Source: JACVRW01 sp034664125 (GTDB lineage: Bacteria > Actinomycetota > Thermoleophilia > Solirubrobacterales > Thermoleophilaceae). Taken from it: 64,000 bases of DNA. Position 1 is the first letter of the stretch. Each line of letters starts with the position of its first letter. The translations under genes were made by a program, and so were the position numbers. The stretch lies in the NCBI GenBank assembly GCA_034664125.1, contig JAXDIG010000049.1, forward strand, positions 4,500 to 68,499, in the 5' to 3' direction. Shown in pieces: positions 34,403 through 42,953 of the stretch. The notes below the pieces were generated by a model, which saw only the letters and a program-made list of their open reading frames with translations, did not search any database and had not been told where the DNA came from.

Positions 34403-36571
34403 CTACTGGGGGTCCACGTCCACCGCGAACGCGGCGCCGGCGTGCTTGCGGTCGCCCGCCACCGCCTCCACGGCGCCCCTCACGGCGGCGATCGCCGGCT
34501 CGCGCTCGCGTGACCGCACCACCAGCTGCGCGCGGTGGCGCGCCTGGCGCCGGAACAGCGGTGCGGGCCCGAGCGCCGGTACGCCGGCGGCCTCGATCAG
34601 CTCGCGCACGGCCGCCGCGGCCTCCTGCTCGGGACCCGGGTCCGCCGCGGAGCACACCACCCTGATCAGGTGCCCGTAGGGCGGGTAGGCGAACGCCTCG
34701 CGCCGCGGCAGCTCGTCCGCGAGGAAGCCGCCGGCGTCGTGCGCCGCCGCGTGGCGCAGGGCGCGGGCCTCCGGCTCCAGCGCCTGGACGATCACCCGCC
34801 CCCCGCGCTCGCCCCGGCCGCTGCGTCCGGCCAGCTGGGCCACCAGCGAGAACGTGCGCTCCTCGGCGCGGAAGTCGGGGAAGCGCAGCGTCGCGTCGGC
34901 GTCGAGCACCACGCCCAGGGTCACGTCGGGGAAGTCGTGCCCCTTGGCGACCATCTGAGTGCCGACGAGCACGCCCGCCTCGGCCGCCTCGAACGCGCGC
35001 AGCACTCCGACGATGCCCGAGCTTGCCGCCACGTCCGAGTCGAGCCGGAACACGGGCAGCGGCCTCACGAGGTCCTCGAGCTCACGCTCGAGCTGCTCGG
35101 TCCCGGCGCCGTGGCGCGCCACTGACACCGAGCCGCAGTCCGGGCACTCGGATGGGACGCGCGCCCGGTGGCCGCAGTGATGGCACGCGAGCTCGGCCGC
35201 GGCCTGGTGGAGCACCAGCGTGACGTCGCAATCCGGGCACTCCCACACGCGGCCGCAGAGCCGGCAGGACAGGAAGTTCGACCAGCCGCGGCGGTTGAGC
35301 AGGACGATCGCCTTCTCGCCGCGACGGCGCACGCCGTCCAGCTCGCTGCGGGTGCGCTCGTGCAGCGGACCGGACGCGCCCGCCATTCCCACCACCTCCA
35401 CCGGCGGCAGGCTGCGGCCGTCCACCCGCTCGCGCAGCTCGAGCCGCTCGTAGCGGACCAGGCTCTCGGGCCGCGGCGTGGCGCTCCCGGCGAGCAGCAC
35501 AGCTCCCTCGAGCGCGGCACGCCGCTCGGCCACCACGCGGGCGTCGTAGCGCGGGTCCCCCTCCTGCTTGTAGGAGGAGTCGTGCTCCTCGTCGACGACG
35601 ATCAGGCCGAGATCGTCGAACGGCGCGAACACGGCCGAGCGCGGCCCGACGCACACGCGCGCCTCGCCGCGCCGCATGCGCCACCACTCGTCGTAGCGCT
35701 CGCGCGGCGAGAGCTGGGAGTGCATGATCGCCACGGCGTCGCCGAAGCGCTCGACGAAGCGGCCCGCGGTTTGAGGCGTGAGCGCTATCTCCGGCACGAG
35801 CACGATCGCCGAGCTGCCGCGCCGAAGCGCGGCGGCAACCGCCCGCAGGTACACCTCGGTCTTGCCGCTGCCGGTCACGCCGTGGAGTAGGAGCGGCCGC
35901 CCCGGGGGGCCGCCGAGGCGCCCGACGATCGCCTCGAGCGCCGCGTGCTGCGCCGCCGTCGGCTCGACCGCCCCGGCGCGCGCGCCCACGCCGTCGATGC
36001 GCGGTCGGCGCGACGCCTCGGTCGCCTGCTCCAGGGACACGAGCCCGCGCCGCTCCAGGCTGCGCAGGGTCGAATGGTCCGCCCCCGCCAGCCGCGCCAC
36101 TGACGACGCGCTGGCCGGGCCCGCGGCCAGGGCGTCCAGCACGGCCCGCTGGCGCTCCCCCAGCCGGCCGCCGTCGCCTTCCAGCGCAGCCCGGCCCGCG
36201 CCGGTGAGCGTCGCCCGCAGCGACCGCCGCGGGCGCAACGGCCGCCCGGAGCCGGTGCCCGTGCCGGGCGGCAGCACGAGCGCCAGCCCGCGGGCGGGAG
36301 TGGAGACGTACTCGGCGGCCACCCACAGCCCCAGCCGCACGAGCATCTCGGGCACATTGGCCTCGAGGGCGGACAGCGGCTCCACCAGCCGCTCCGCGGG
36401 CACGTCGCTGGTCCCGGCCAGGTCCACCACCACGCCCAGCAGCCGGCGCCGGCCGAAGGGCACGACCAGCATGCTGCCCACGCCCACGCCGGCCAGCTCG
36501 GCGCCGAGCCGGTAGTCGAACGGCCCGCGCAGGGCGCGCGCGGGCGTCAGCGGCTCGACCTTGGCGATCAC
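34403..36571 (-). CDS. priA: Primosomal protein N' (replication restart helicase)
   Basis: A 722-residue protein from GTG 36571. The N-terminal DNA-binding domain starts VIAKVEPLTPARALRGPFDYRL. Helicase motif I is GVTGSGKTE (231-239) and motif II DEEH (327-330). The cysteine-rich zinc region follows, with CRLCGRVWECPDCD, CHHCGHRA and CPDCGSV. The C-terminal helicase half includes VLVGTQMVAKGHDFPDVTLV-like sequence and the QLAGRSGRGERGG arginine-finger motif. It reloads replisomes at stalled forks. All zinc ligands and Walker residues are present, so it is expected to be an active helicase rather than a degenerate actinobacterial PriA. Confidence 0.93.
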   Translation of the reverse strand: MIAKVEPLTPARALRGPFDYRLGAELAGVGVGSMLVVPFGRRRLLGVVVDLAGTSDVPAERLVEPLSALEANVPEMLVRLGLWVAAEYVSTPARGLALVLPPGTGTGSGRPLRPRRSLRATLTGAGRAALEGDGGRLGERQRAVLDALAAGPASASSVARLAGADHSTLRSLERRGLVSLEQATEASRRPRIDGVGARAGAVEPTAAQHAALEAIVGRLGGPPGRPLLLHGVTGSGKTEVYLRAVAAALRRGSSAIVLVPEIALTPQTAGRFVERFGDAVAIMHSQLSPRERYDEWWRMRRGEARVCVGPRSAVFAPFDDLGLIVVDEEHDSSYKQEGDPRYDARVVAERRAALEGAVLLAGSATPRPESLVRYERLELRERVDGRSLPPVEVVGMAGASGPLHERTRSELDGVRRRGEKAIVLLNRRGWSNFLSCRLCGRVWECPDCDVTLVLHQAAAELACHHCGHRARVPSECPDCGSVSVARHGAGTEQLERELEDLVRPLPVFRLDSDVAASSGIVGVLRAFEAAEAGVLVGTQMVAKGHDFPDVTLGVVLDADATLRFPDFRAEERTFSLVAQLAGRSGRGERGGRVIVQALEPEARALRHAAAHDAGGFLADELPRREAFAYPPYGHLIRVVCSAADPGPEQEAAAAVRELIEAAGVPALGPAPLFRRQARHRAQLVVRSREREPAIAAVRGAVEAVAGDRKHAGAAFAVDVDPQ

Positions 36572-36661
36572 CGCCCCGACGCTACGAGGGAGGCCGGACG
36601 ACGCCGGATGCAGCGGGCCCGCCGTTCTCCCTACCCATTTGGGGGGGTGCCAGCCGGTAGA

Positions 36662-36677
36662 CGAGGCAGTATCCTCG
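36662..36677. promoter_or_regulatory. Palindrome next to the TetR gene start (candidate autoregulatory operator)
   Basis: CGAGG-CAGTAT-CCTCG at 36662-36677 is a perfect 5-bp dyad ending four bases before the TetR gene's GTG (36682), inside the spacer shared with divergent priA. TetR-family proteins often repress their own gene through such sites. The call rests on position and symmetry only. Confidence 0.4.
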
Positions 36678-36681
36678 ACTC

Positions 36682-37245
36682 GTGGGGGCAAGGGATCGCA
36701 TCCTCGATACCGCGTACGACCTGTTCAGCCGTCACGGCGTGCGCGCCGTCGGCGTCGACCGGATCGTGGCGGAGTCGGGCGTGGCGAAGATGAGCCTGTA
36801 CCGGCACTTCCCCTCCAAGGACGACCTCGTGCTCACCTTCCTGCAGGAGCGCGAGCAGCGCTGGACCAACGACTGGCTGCGCACGGAGGCCGAGCGGCGC
36901 GGCGACAGCGCCGCCGGGCGCATGCTGGCGATCTTCGACGTCTTCGGCGAGTGGTTCTTGGTCGAGGACTTCGAGGGGTGCTCGTTCATCAACGTGCTGC
37001 TGGAGTTCGACGACCGCGAGCACCGCGTGCGCCACGCCACCGTCGAGCACCTGCGCAACATCCGCTCCTTCCTGCGGGAGCTTGCCACCGAGGCCGGCGC
37101 GGCCGATCCCGAGGCGCTCGCCCACCAGTGGCACATCCTGATGAAGGGCTCGATCGTGGCGGCCGGAGAGGGCGACCGCCTCGCGGCCGAGCGCGCTCGC
37201 GAGATCGGCGAGCTGCTGCTGGAGCGCGAAGCGATCGCCGTCTGA
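36682..37245 (+). CDS. TetR/AcrR-family transcriptional regulator
   Basis: A 187-residue protein. The N-terminal helix-turn-helix is classic TetR: RDRILDTAYDLFSRHGVRAVGVDRIVAESGVAKMSLYRHFPSKDDLV. The ligand-binding half contains EDFEGCSFINVLLEF and KGSIVAAGEGD. The GTG 36682 start is short of a Shine-Dalgarno and sits just after a small dyad. It is followed after 26 bases by a class III cyclase gene on the same strand, suggesting joint expression. The ligand and target genes are unknown; a CSFxNxxxE ligand-pocket motif is typical of a large uncharacterised subgroup. Confidence 0.88.
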   Translation: MGARDRILDTAYDLFSRHGVRAVGVDRIVAESGVAKMSLYRHFPSKDDLVLTFLQEREQRWTNDWLRTEAERRGDSAAGRMLAIFDVFGEWFLVEDFEGCSFINVLLEFDDREHRVRHATVEHLRNIRSFLRELATEAGAADPEALAHQWHILMKGSIVAAGEGDRLAAERAREIGELLLEREAIAV

Positions 37246-37271
37246 TCCAGTCCACCGCGCCACACGTCACG

Positions 37272-38408
37272 ATGTGGCGAGTGGCGATCGACTTCGATGC
37301 GGAGGGACTGCTGGACGGCCTTCAGGACGAAGCCGCGCGCAACGCGCGCCTGGACCTGCTGCGCAGCCTGGAGGCGGACGGCTTCTCGCTCGAGCAGATG
37401 CGCCAGGCCACCGCGGAGGGACGGCTCGTGCTGCTCCCGCTCGAGCGCGTCCTGGACACCGAGGGCGAGCGCTACACGCGGGCGGAGATCGCCGAGAAGA
37501 CCGGACTGGACGTGGACTTCCTCGCCGAGGCCCGCCGCGCGGTCGGGGGTCCCGCGACCGATCCGCACGAACGAGTTCTCACTGAGGACGACCTCCAGCT
37601 CGCGGAGGGCGCGGCCGCGCTGCTCGCTGCCGGCCTCGATGGCGAGCAGTTCCTCGACCTGACCCGCCTGATGAGCCAGGCGATGGGCAACGTGGCGGCC
37701 GGCTTCATGTCGATCTTCGGCGAGGCGCTGCTGCGTCCCGGCGACAACGAGCTCGACCTGGGGCTGCGCTATGCGGAGTCGCTGCGGAACTTGGGCCCGC
37801 TGGCGGCCCCGACGCTCGGTCACATGCTGAACCTGCGCATGCGCGAGGTGATCCGCAACGCCGCGGTCGGCGAGGCCGAGCTGCGCACCGGGCACCTGCC
37901 GGGGGCGCAGCCGATCACCGTCGGCTTCGTCGACATCGTCGGCTTCACGCGGCTGGGCGAGGAGATTCCGCCCGAGGACCTGGGCGTGCTCGTGCGCGAC
38001 TTCGAGCGCTCGGTCGAGCGGGCCACCCAGCCGCCCGTCCGGCTCGTGAAGACGATCGGCGACGCCGCGATGCTCGCGGCCCCTTCGCCGAAGCCGGTGG
38101 TGGACGCCGTGCTCGGCCTGGTCGAGGACTCGCGCGGGGGCGAGGGACGCCCCCAGCTGCGCGGCGGCGTGGCCTCGGGTGAGGCGCTCCAGCGCGCCGG
38201 CGACTGGTACGGGCGGCCCGTGAACCTGGCGTCGCGACTGACTTCGTTCGCGCGGCGCGGCAGCGTCGTGGCGTCGAAGGACGTCCGCGACGCCGTGCCG
38301 GAGGGCTACGCCTGGTCGTTCGCGGGCAACCGCCGCTTCAAGGGCGTGGGTGACGAGGTGCCCGTGTACCGCGTGCGCCCCGCCGAGGCGAGCCCCGGCG
38401 CGAGCTAG
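37272..38408 (+). CDS. Class III adenylate/guanylate cyclase with N-terminal regulatory domain
   Basis: A 378-residue soluble protein. The C-terminal catalytic domain begins VGFVDIVGFT; the two metal aspartates are D221 and D264 (KTIGDAAM), and the transition-state residues N318 and R322 are in GRPVNLASRLTS. The lysine in VKTIGD fits ATP specificity. All key residues are present, so it should be active as a dimer. The N-terminal 200 residues are helical with a DNA-binding-like LDTEGERYTRAEIAEKTGLDVDFL segment and an acidic region; they resemble the regulatory half of mycobacterial Rv1264-type cyclases. No membrane segments. Cotranscription with the TetR gene is likely. Confidence 0.88.
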   Translation: MWRVAIDFDAEGLLDGLQDEAARNARLDLLRSLEADGFSLEQMRQATAEGRLVLLPLERVLDTEGERYTRAEIAEKTGLDVDFLAEARRAVGGPATDPHERVLTEDDLQLAEGAAALLAAGLDGEQFLDLTRLMSQAMGNVAAGFMSIFGEALLRPGDNELDLGLRYAESLRNLGPLAAPTLGHMLNLRMREVIRNAAVGEAELRTGHLPGAQPITVGFVDIVGFTRLGEEIPPEDLGVLVRDFERSVERATQPPVRLVKTIGDAAMLAAPSPKPVVDAVLGLVEDSRGGEGRPQLRGGVASGEALQRAGDWYGRPVNLASRLTSFARRGSVVASKDVRDAVPEGYAWSFAGNRRFKGVGDEVPVYRVRPAEASPGAS

Positions 38409-38411
38409 CGC

Positions 38412-39671
38412 CTAGGCGTTCGCCGGCTCCGGGTTGCCCAGGCCCGCGGCCTGGCGCAGCGCGTCCGCCTTGTCGGTCTTCTCCCAGGTGAAGTCGGCGT
38501 CTTCGCGGCCGAAGTGCCCGTAGGCCGCGGTCTTCTGGTAGATCGGCCGGTGCAGCTGAAGCGTCTGGCGGAACGAGCCGGGGCGCAGGTCGAAGTGCTC
38601 GTCGACGAGCCGCACGATCTCAGAGCGCGCGATCTTCTCGGTCCCGAAGGTCTCGACCATGACCGACACCGGGTGTGCCACGCCGATCGCGTAGGCCACC
38701 TGAACCTCGCACTTGTCGGCCAGGCCCGCCGCGACCACGTTCTTGGCGACGTAGCGCGCCGCGTAGGCGGCCGAGCGGTCGACCTTCGACGGGTCCTTGC
38801 CCGAGAACGCGCCGCCGCCGTGGCGGGCCATGCCGCCGTAGGTATCGACGATGATCTTGCGCCCCGTCAGGCCGGCGTCGCCCACGGGGCCGCCGATCAC
38901 GAACTTGCCGGTCGGGTTGACCAGGAAGTTGCGCCCGGTGTGATCCAGCAGCTTCTTCTCGTCGTAGAGCTCGCCCGGCAGGATCGGGTGGACCACGTGC
39001 TCCCACAGATCCGGCTTGATCATCGTCTCCGCGTCCACGCCGTCCCTGTGCTGGGTGGAGATCAGGATGCGCTCGATCTCGATCGGCCAACCGTTCTCGT
39101 AGCGGATCGTCACCTGCGTCTTGCCATCGGGTCCGAGATAGCCGATCTCGCCCGCGCGGCGCACCTCGGCCAGCCGATGGGCCAGCTTGTGCGCCAGCGA
39201 GATCGGCATCGGCATCAGCTCGCGCGTCTCGCGCGTCGCATAGCCGAACATCATGCCCTGGTCGCCCGCGCCCGCGATGTCGAGCTCGTCGTCGTCGGAC
39301 GGGTCGGTGCGGGCCTCGTAGGCCCTGTCGACGCCCTGGGCGATGTCGGGCGACTGCTCGTCGATGGCTGTAATGACGGCGCAGCTGTCGCAGTCGAAGC
39401 CGTACTTGCCGTCGCAGTAGCCGATCTTGCGGATCGTCTCGCGCGCGATCTTCGGGATGTCGACGTAGACGTCCGTGGTGATCTCACCGGACACGACGAC
39501 CAGACCGGTGTTGACCAGGGTTTCGCAGGCGACGCGCCCCTCGGGGTCCTCCGCCATCACGGCGTCCAGGACACCGTCGGAGATCTGGTCGGCCATCTTG
39601 TCCGGATGGCCTTCGGTCACCGACTCCGAGGTGAACAGGAACTCGTTGTCTGAAAGCGGCTGCGTCGTCAT
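38412..39671 (-). CDS. metK: S-adenosylmethionine synthetase
   Basis: A 419-residue enzyme making SAM from methionine and ATP. Signatures are SVTEGHPDKMADQISDGVLDA at the N-terminus (ATP/metal site), GAGDQGMMFGYA in the centre and GGGAFSGKDPSKVDRSAAYAARY near residue 280. Length is slightly above the usual 385-400 residues. SAM feeds the several methyltransferases of this window. It lies 39 bases downstream of der on the same strand, too close for a SAM riboswitch of its own, so its expression probably depends on the aro-cmk-der transcript or a promoter inside der. Its stop lies within a CGCCTAGGCG palindrome next to the convergent cyclase gene. Confidence 0.96.
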   Translation of the reverse strand: MTTQPLSDNEFLFTSESVTEGHPDKMADQISDGVLDAVMAEDPEGRVACETLVNTGLVVVSGEITTDVYVDIPKIARETIRKIGYCDGKYGFDCDSCAVITAIDEQSPDIAQGVDRAYEARTDPSDDDELDIAGAGDQGMMFGYATRETRELMPMPISLAHKLAHRLAEVRRAGEIGYLGPDGKTQVTIRYENGWPIEIERILISTQHRDGVDAETMIKPDLWEHVVHPILPGELYDEKKLLDHTGRNFLVNPTGKFVIGGPVGDAGLTGRKIIVDTYGGMARHGGGAFSGKDPSKVDRSAAYAARYVAKNVVAAGLADKCEVQVAYAIGVAHPVSVMVETFGTEKIARSEIVRLVDEHFDLRPGSFRQTLQLHRPIYQKTAAYGHFGREDADFTWEKTDKADALRQAAGLGNPEPANA

Positions 39672-39710
39672 GGGTCGGGGAAGGGTACAGATGGACCGCT
39701 TCGCCGCGGC

Positions 39711-41015
39711 TCAATCCGAGCGGCCGCGGCTCGTCTTGAAGTCGATCACCAGCGGCACGCCTTCGAGGCTGTATCGCTCGCGCAGCCGGTTCTCGAGGAA
39801 GTAGGCGTAGTCGCGCGTGACCTGGCCGCGATTGTTGACCTGGATCGCGAAGCGCGGCGGGTTCGTCTCGAACTGGGCCATGTAGTACATGCGCAGCCGC
39901 TTGCCGCGCACGGCTGGGGGCTCGCGCAGGCTCTGCAGGTCCCCCAGGAAGCGGTTCAGCTCCGGCGTGGGGATCCACTGTGCCGAGCGGTCGGCCAGCG
40001 ACAGCGCCTCGGCGACGAGCCGCTTGAGCCCGCGCCCGCTCTTGGCGGACACGGCCAGCACCTGCGGCCGCTGGCGCAGCTTCTTCGCCACGCGCGCCTT
40101 CGCGTCCTCCAGGTCGGTCCGGGTCACGTCCCACTTGTTCAGCGCGATCACCGTCGCGCAGTTGTTCTTCATCGCCATTTCTGCGACGCGCAGGTCGGCG
40201 CTGGTCACGCCCTCGTCCGCGTCGCACACGACGATCGCCACCTGGGCGCGGTCGGCGGCCTGCTCGGAGCGCAGCTGGGCGTAGTAGTCGATCGAGCCGG
40301 CCACCTTGGTGCGCCGGCGCAGGCCGGCGGTGTCGACCAGGACCACCTCGCGCCCGTCGAACTCGATGCGCGTGTCGATCGAGTCGCGCGTGGTGCCCGC
40401 GATCGGCGTCACGATCACGCGCTCCTCGCCGAGCAGCCGGTTCAGCAGCGACGACTTCCCGACGTTCGGCCGCCCGATCAGCGCCAGCCGGCTCACGTCC
40501 TCCCGCTCGCCGGCGTACTCGGGCAGGCGCTTCACGATCAGGTCGAGCAGGTCGCCCGTGCCGAGCCCCTGGGTGGCGGACACCGGCATCGGCTCGCCCA
40601 GGCCGAGCGCGTAGAACTCGGACGCGAGCCCCTGCTGGGTGCCCTCGTCGACCTTGTTGGCGACCACGATCGCGGGCACCGGCCCGCCGCGCAGCTCGCG
40701 CGCCAGCTCGGCGTCCCCGGGCCGCAGCCCGGCGCGCGCGTCCACCACGAGCACCGCCAGCTCGGCGTCCGCGAGCGCGGCCAGCGCCTGCTGGCGGATC
40801 TCGTCGGCCAGCTCGTGCTCGCCGGCGATGTCGACCCCGCCGGTGTCTATGAGCGTGAAGCCGAGGCCGTTCCAGTCGGCGTCGACCTCCTTGCGGTCGC
40901 GCGTGACGCCCGCCTGCTCGTGCACCACGGCCTCGCGCGTGCCGGACAGGCGGTTCACCAGCGTGGACTTGCCGACGTTCGGGTAGCCGACGACCGCGAC
41001 CTTGGAGCGCTTCAT
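39711..41015 (-). CDS. der: Ribosome-associated GTPase Der (EngA)
   Basis: A 434-residue double GTPase needed for 50S ribosome assembly. The two G domains carry GYPNVGKST near the N-terminus with DTGGVD, and GRPNVGKSS near residue 180 with DTAGLRRRTK; NKVD and NKWD specificity motifs follow. The C-terminal KH-like domain is present (LRMYYMAQFETNPPRFAIQVNN). It starts inside the end of cmk (4-base overlap), the common cmk-der order in bacteria. Confidence 0.96.
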   Translation of the reverse strand: MKRSKVAVVGYPNVGKSTLVNRLSGTREAVVHEQAGVTRDRKEVDADWNGLGFTLIDTGGVDIAGEHELADEIRQQALAALADAELAVLVVDARAGLRPGDAELARELRGGPVPAIVVANKVDEGTQQGLASEFYALGLGEPMPVSATQGLGTGDLLDLIVKRLPEYAGEREDVSRLALIGRPNVGKSSLLNRLLGEERVIVTPIAGTTRDSIDTRIEFDGREVVLVDTAGLRRRTKVAGSIDYYAQLRSEQAADRAQVAIVVCDADEGVTSADLRVAEMAMKNNCATVIALNKWDVTRTDLEDAKARVAKKLRQRPQVLAVSAKSGRGLKRLVAEALSLADRSAQWIPTPELNRFLGDLQSLREPPAVRGKRLRMYYMAQFETNPPRFAIQVNNRGQVTRDYAYFLENRLRERYSLEGVPLVIDFKTSRGRSD

Positions 41016-41641
41016 GACGCTTCCTGCACTAGGCCGACGATGCGCCGAACCACGTCGTCCAGCGTCATCGAAGTGGTGTCCAGCGCCAGCGCCCCGGGCG
41101 CCATCTGGAGCGGCGAGTGCTCGCGCCCCTCGTCCTGGGCGTCGCGCAGGGCCTGGTCGCGCAGCACCGTGTCGAGGTCGGTGCCGAGCTCCGTGGCGCG
41201 GCGGCGGGCGCGCTCCTGGGGGCTCGCCGTGAGGAAGATCTTCACGGGGGCCTCGGGCGCGACCACGGTGCCGATGTCGCGCCCTTCGACCACCCAGTCG
41301 CCGTCGGCGAGCAGCTCGCGCTGCTTGCGCACCAGCGCCGCGCGCACCCTGTCGTTGGTGGCGACCCGCGAGGCGGCCTCGGATACCTCGGGCGTGCGCA
41401 GCGCCTCCGTCACGTCCTCCCCGTTGACGAGCACGCGGTCGCCGAGCTGTATGTCGAGGTTCTCCGCGTGCTCGGAGGCGGCGCCGCCGTCCCGCTGCGT
41501 GAGCAGGCCCACGGCGCGGTACATCGACCCCGAGTTGAGGTAGGGGAAGCCGAGCGCCCGGGCCACTGCCTGCGCAACGCTGCTCTTGCCCGCACCGGCG
41601 GGCCCGTCGATGGCGACGACCATTGAAAGGAGGCTATTCAC
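41012..41641 (-). CDS. cmk: Cytidylate kinase
   Basis: A 209-residue kinase phosphorylating CMP/dCMP. P-loop GPAGAGKSS is at about 13-21, followed by YLNSGSMYRAVG, the nucleotide-binding VVEGRDIGTVV and the lid LTASPQERARRR. The alternative start at 41623 (MVVAIDGP) matches most family members, so the first six residues are uncertain. It is placed directly after aroA with a gap of 4 bases and overlaps der. Confidence 0.94.
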   Translation of the reverse strand: MNSLLSMVVAIDGPAGAGKSSVAQAVARALGFPYLNSGSMYRAVGLLTQRDGGAASEHAENLDIQLGDRVLVNGEDVTEALRTPEVSEAASRVATNDRVRAALVRKQRELLADGDWVVEGRDIGTVVAPEAPVKIFLTASPQERARRRATELGTDLDTVLRDQALRDAQDEGREHSPLQMAPGALALDTTSMTLDDVVRRIVGLVQEAS

Positions 41642-41645
41642 CGCG

Positions 41646-42953
41646 TCAGCCGAGCAGGGCGGCCAGGTCCAGCTCGAAGCCGGGGTAGGAGACGCCGGCC
41701 GCCTTCATGTCCAGCACCTCCACGCCCTCCTCGGAGGCCAGCCCCGCCACGGCCCCCAGCATCGCCAGGCGGTGGTCACCGCGGGAGTCGATCGTGCCCC
41801 CGCGCAGGGGCGAGCCGTCGCCGCGAACCACGAAGCCGTCCGCGGTTTCCTCGATGTCCGCGCCCAGGCCGCGCAGCCCCTCCACCACCGCGGCGATCCG
41901 GTCGGACTCCTTGAAGCGCAGCTCCTCGGCCCCGCGCACCACCGTCTCGCCGTCCGCGAACGCGCCGAGGAGCGCCACCAGCGTCAGCTCGTCGATCGCC
42001 AGCGGCACCTCCTCAGGCTCGACCACGGTGCCCTCCAGCCGGCTGGAGGCCACGTCGAGCTCGCCCACGGGCTCGGTGTCCGTCTGGGTGCCGGGCTCCT
42101 CGAGGTCGCCCAGGATCACGGCGCCCATGCGTTCGGCGATGCGGAAGAAGCCGGTGCGCGTCCAGTTGAGCCCCACGTCCTTCACGACCACGCGCGAGCC
42201 GGACACCAGCGTGGCCGCCGCCACGATGAAGGCCGCCGACGACGGGTCGGCGGGCACCACGATCTCGTCCAGCTCCAGCTCGTCGACCTGCGCGACGGTC
42301 GAGCGCAGGCCGTCCTGCTCGAACGGCACGCGCGCCCGGCGCAGCAGGCGCTCCGTGTGATCGCGGCTCTGGGAGCCCTCGACCACGCTCGTGGAGCCCT
42401 CCGCGAACATCCCGGCGATCAGCACGCACGACTTGACCTGGGCGCTCGGCACCGGCATGTCGTACGTGATCCCGGTCAGCGCGGTCCCGTGCACGGTGAA
42501 GGGCGGGAAGCGCCCCTCGCGCGCCTCGACCTGCGCGCCCATGGCCGTTAGCGGCTCGGCGATCCGATCCACGGGACGGCGCCGGATCGACTCGTCCCCG
42601 TCGAGCGTCCAGGCTCCGCCGCGCTGCCCGGCCAGCCAACCCGGAAGCAGCCGCATCAGCGTCCCCGAGTTGCCCACGTCGAGCAGGCCGCCGGTGGCCT
42701 CCAGCGGGGCGTGCAGCCCCACGCCCCTGATCAGGATGCCGCCGGGGCCGTCCTCTTCAACGGCCGCGCCCAGCTTCAGCAGGGCATCCAGCGTGGAGCG
42801 CGTGTCCAGAGACTCCAGGTAGTTGCGCACCGTCACGGGCTCGTCGGCCATCGCGGCGAACAGCGCCGCGCGGTGTGAGATCGACTTGTCCGGCGGCGGC
42901 ACGTAGTCGCCGCGCAGGGGGCCGGTGGCCGGGTCGAAGCGAGCGGAGCTCAT
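41646..42953 (-). CDS. aroA: 3-phosphoshikimate 1-carboxyvinyltransferase (EPSP synthase)
   Basis: A 435-residue enzyme of the shikimate pathway. Family motifs are PPDKSISHRAAL at the N-terminus, LDVGNSGTLMRLL, DGDESIRRRPVDRI, and the C-terminal LRFKESDRIAAV and DHRLAMLGAV. ATG 42953 overlaps the tyrA stop (ATGA). The next gene is cmk, giving the widespread aroA-cmk pairing. Two product-level neighbours, tyrA and aroF, precede it, so shikimate-pathway entry, an intermediate step and tyrosine branch are made together. Confidence 0.95.
   Translation of the reverse strand: MSSARFDPATGPLRGDYVPPPDKSISHRAALFAAMADEPVTVRNYLESLDTRSTLDALLKLGAAVEEDGPGGILIRGVGLHAPLEATGGLLDVGNSGTLMRLLPGWLAGQRGGAWTLDGDESIRRRPVDRIAEPLTAMGAQVEAREGRFPPFTVHGTALTGITYDMPVPSAQVKSCVLIAGMFAEGSTSVVEGSQSRDHTERLLRRARVPFEQDGLRSTVAQVDELELDEIVVPADPSSAAFIVAAATLVSGSRVVVKDVGLNWTRTGFFRIAERMGAVILGDLEEPGTQTDTEPVGELDVASSRLEGTVVEPEEVPLAIDELTLVALLGAFADGETVVRGAEELRFKESDRIAAVVEGLRGLGADIEETADGFVVRGDGSPLRGGTIDSRGDHRLAMLGAVAGLASEEGVEVLDMKAAGVSYPGFELDLAALLG

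Noticed and set aside
36572..36681. N-terminal extension of PriA
   Set aside because: The frame is open upstream to 36691, but the conserved domain begins at GTG 36571 and the extra residues cover the TetR operator-like dyad.
38514..39653. Long + strand frame opposite metK
   Set aside because: The protein has a Val/Asp/Arg/Leu antisense composition with no motif, while metK on the minus strand matches its family throughout.
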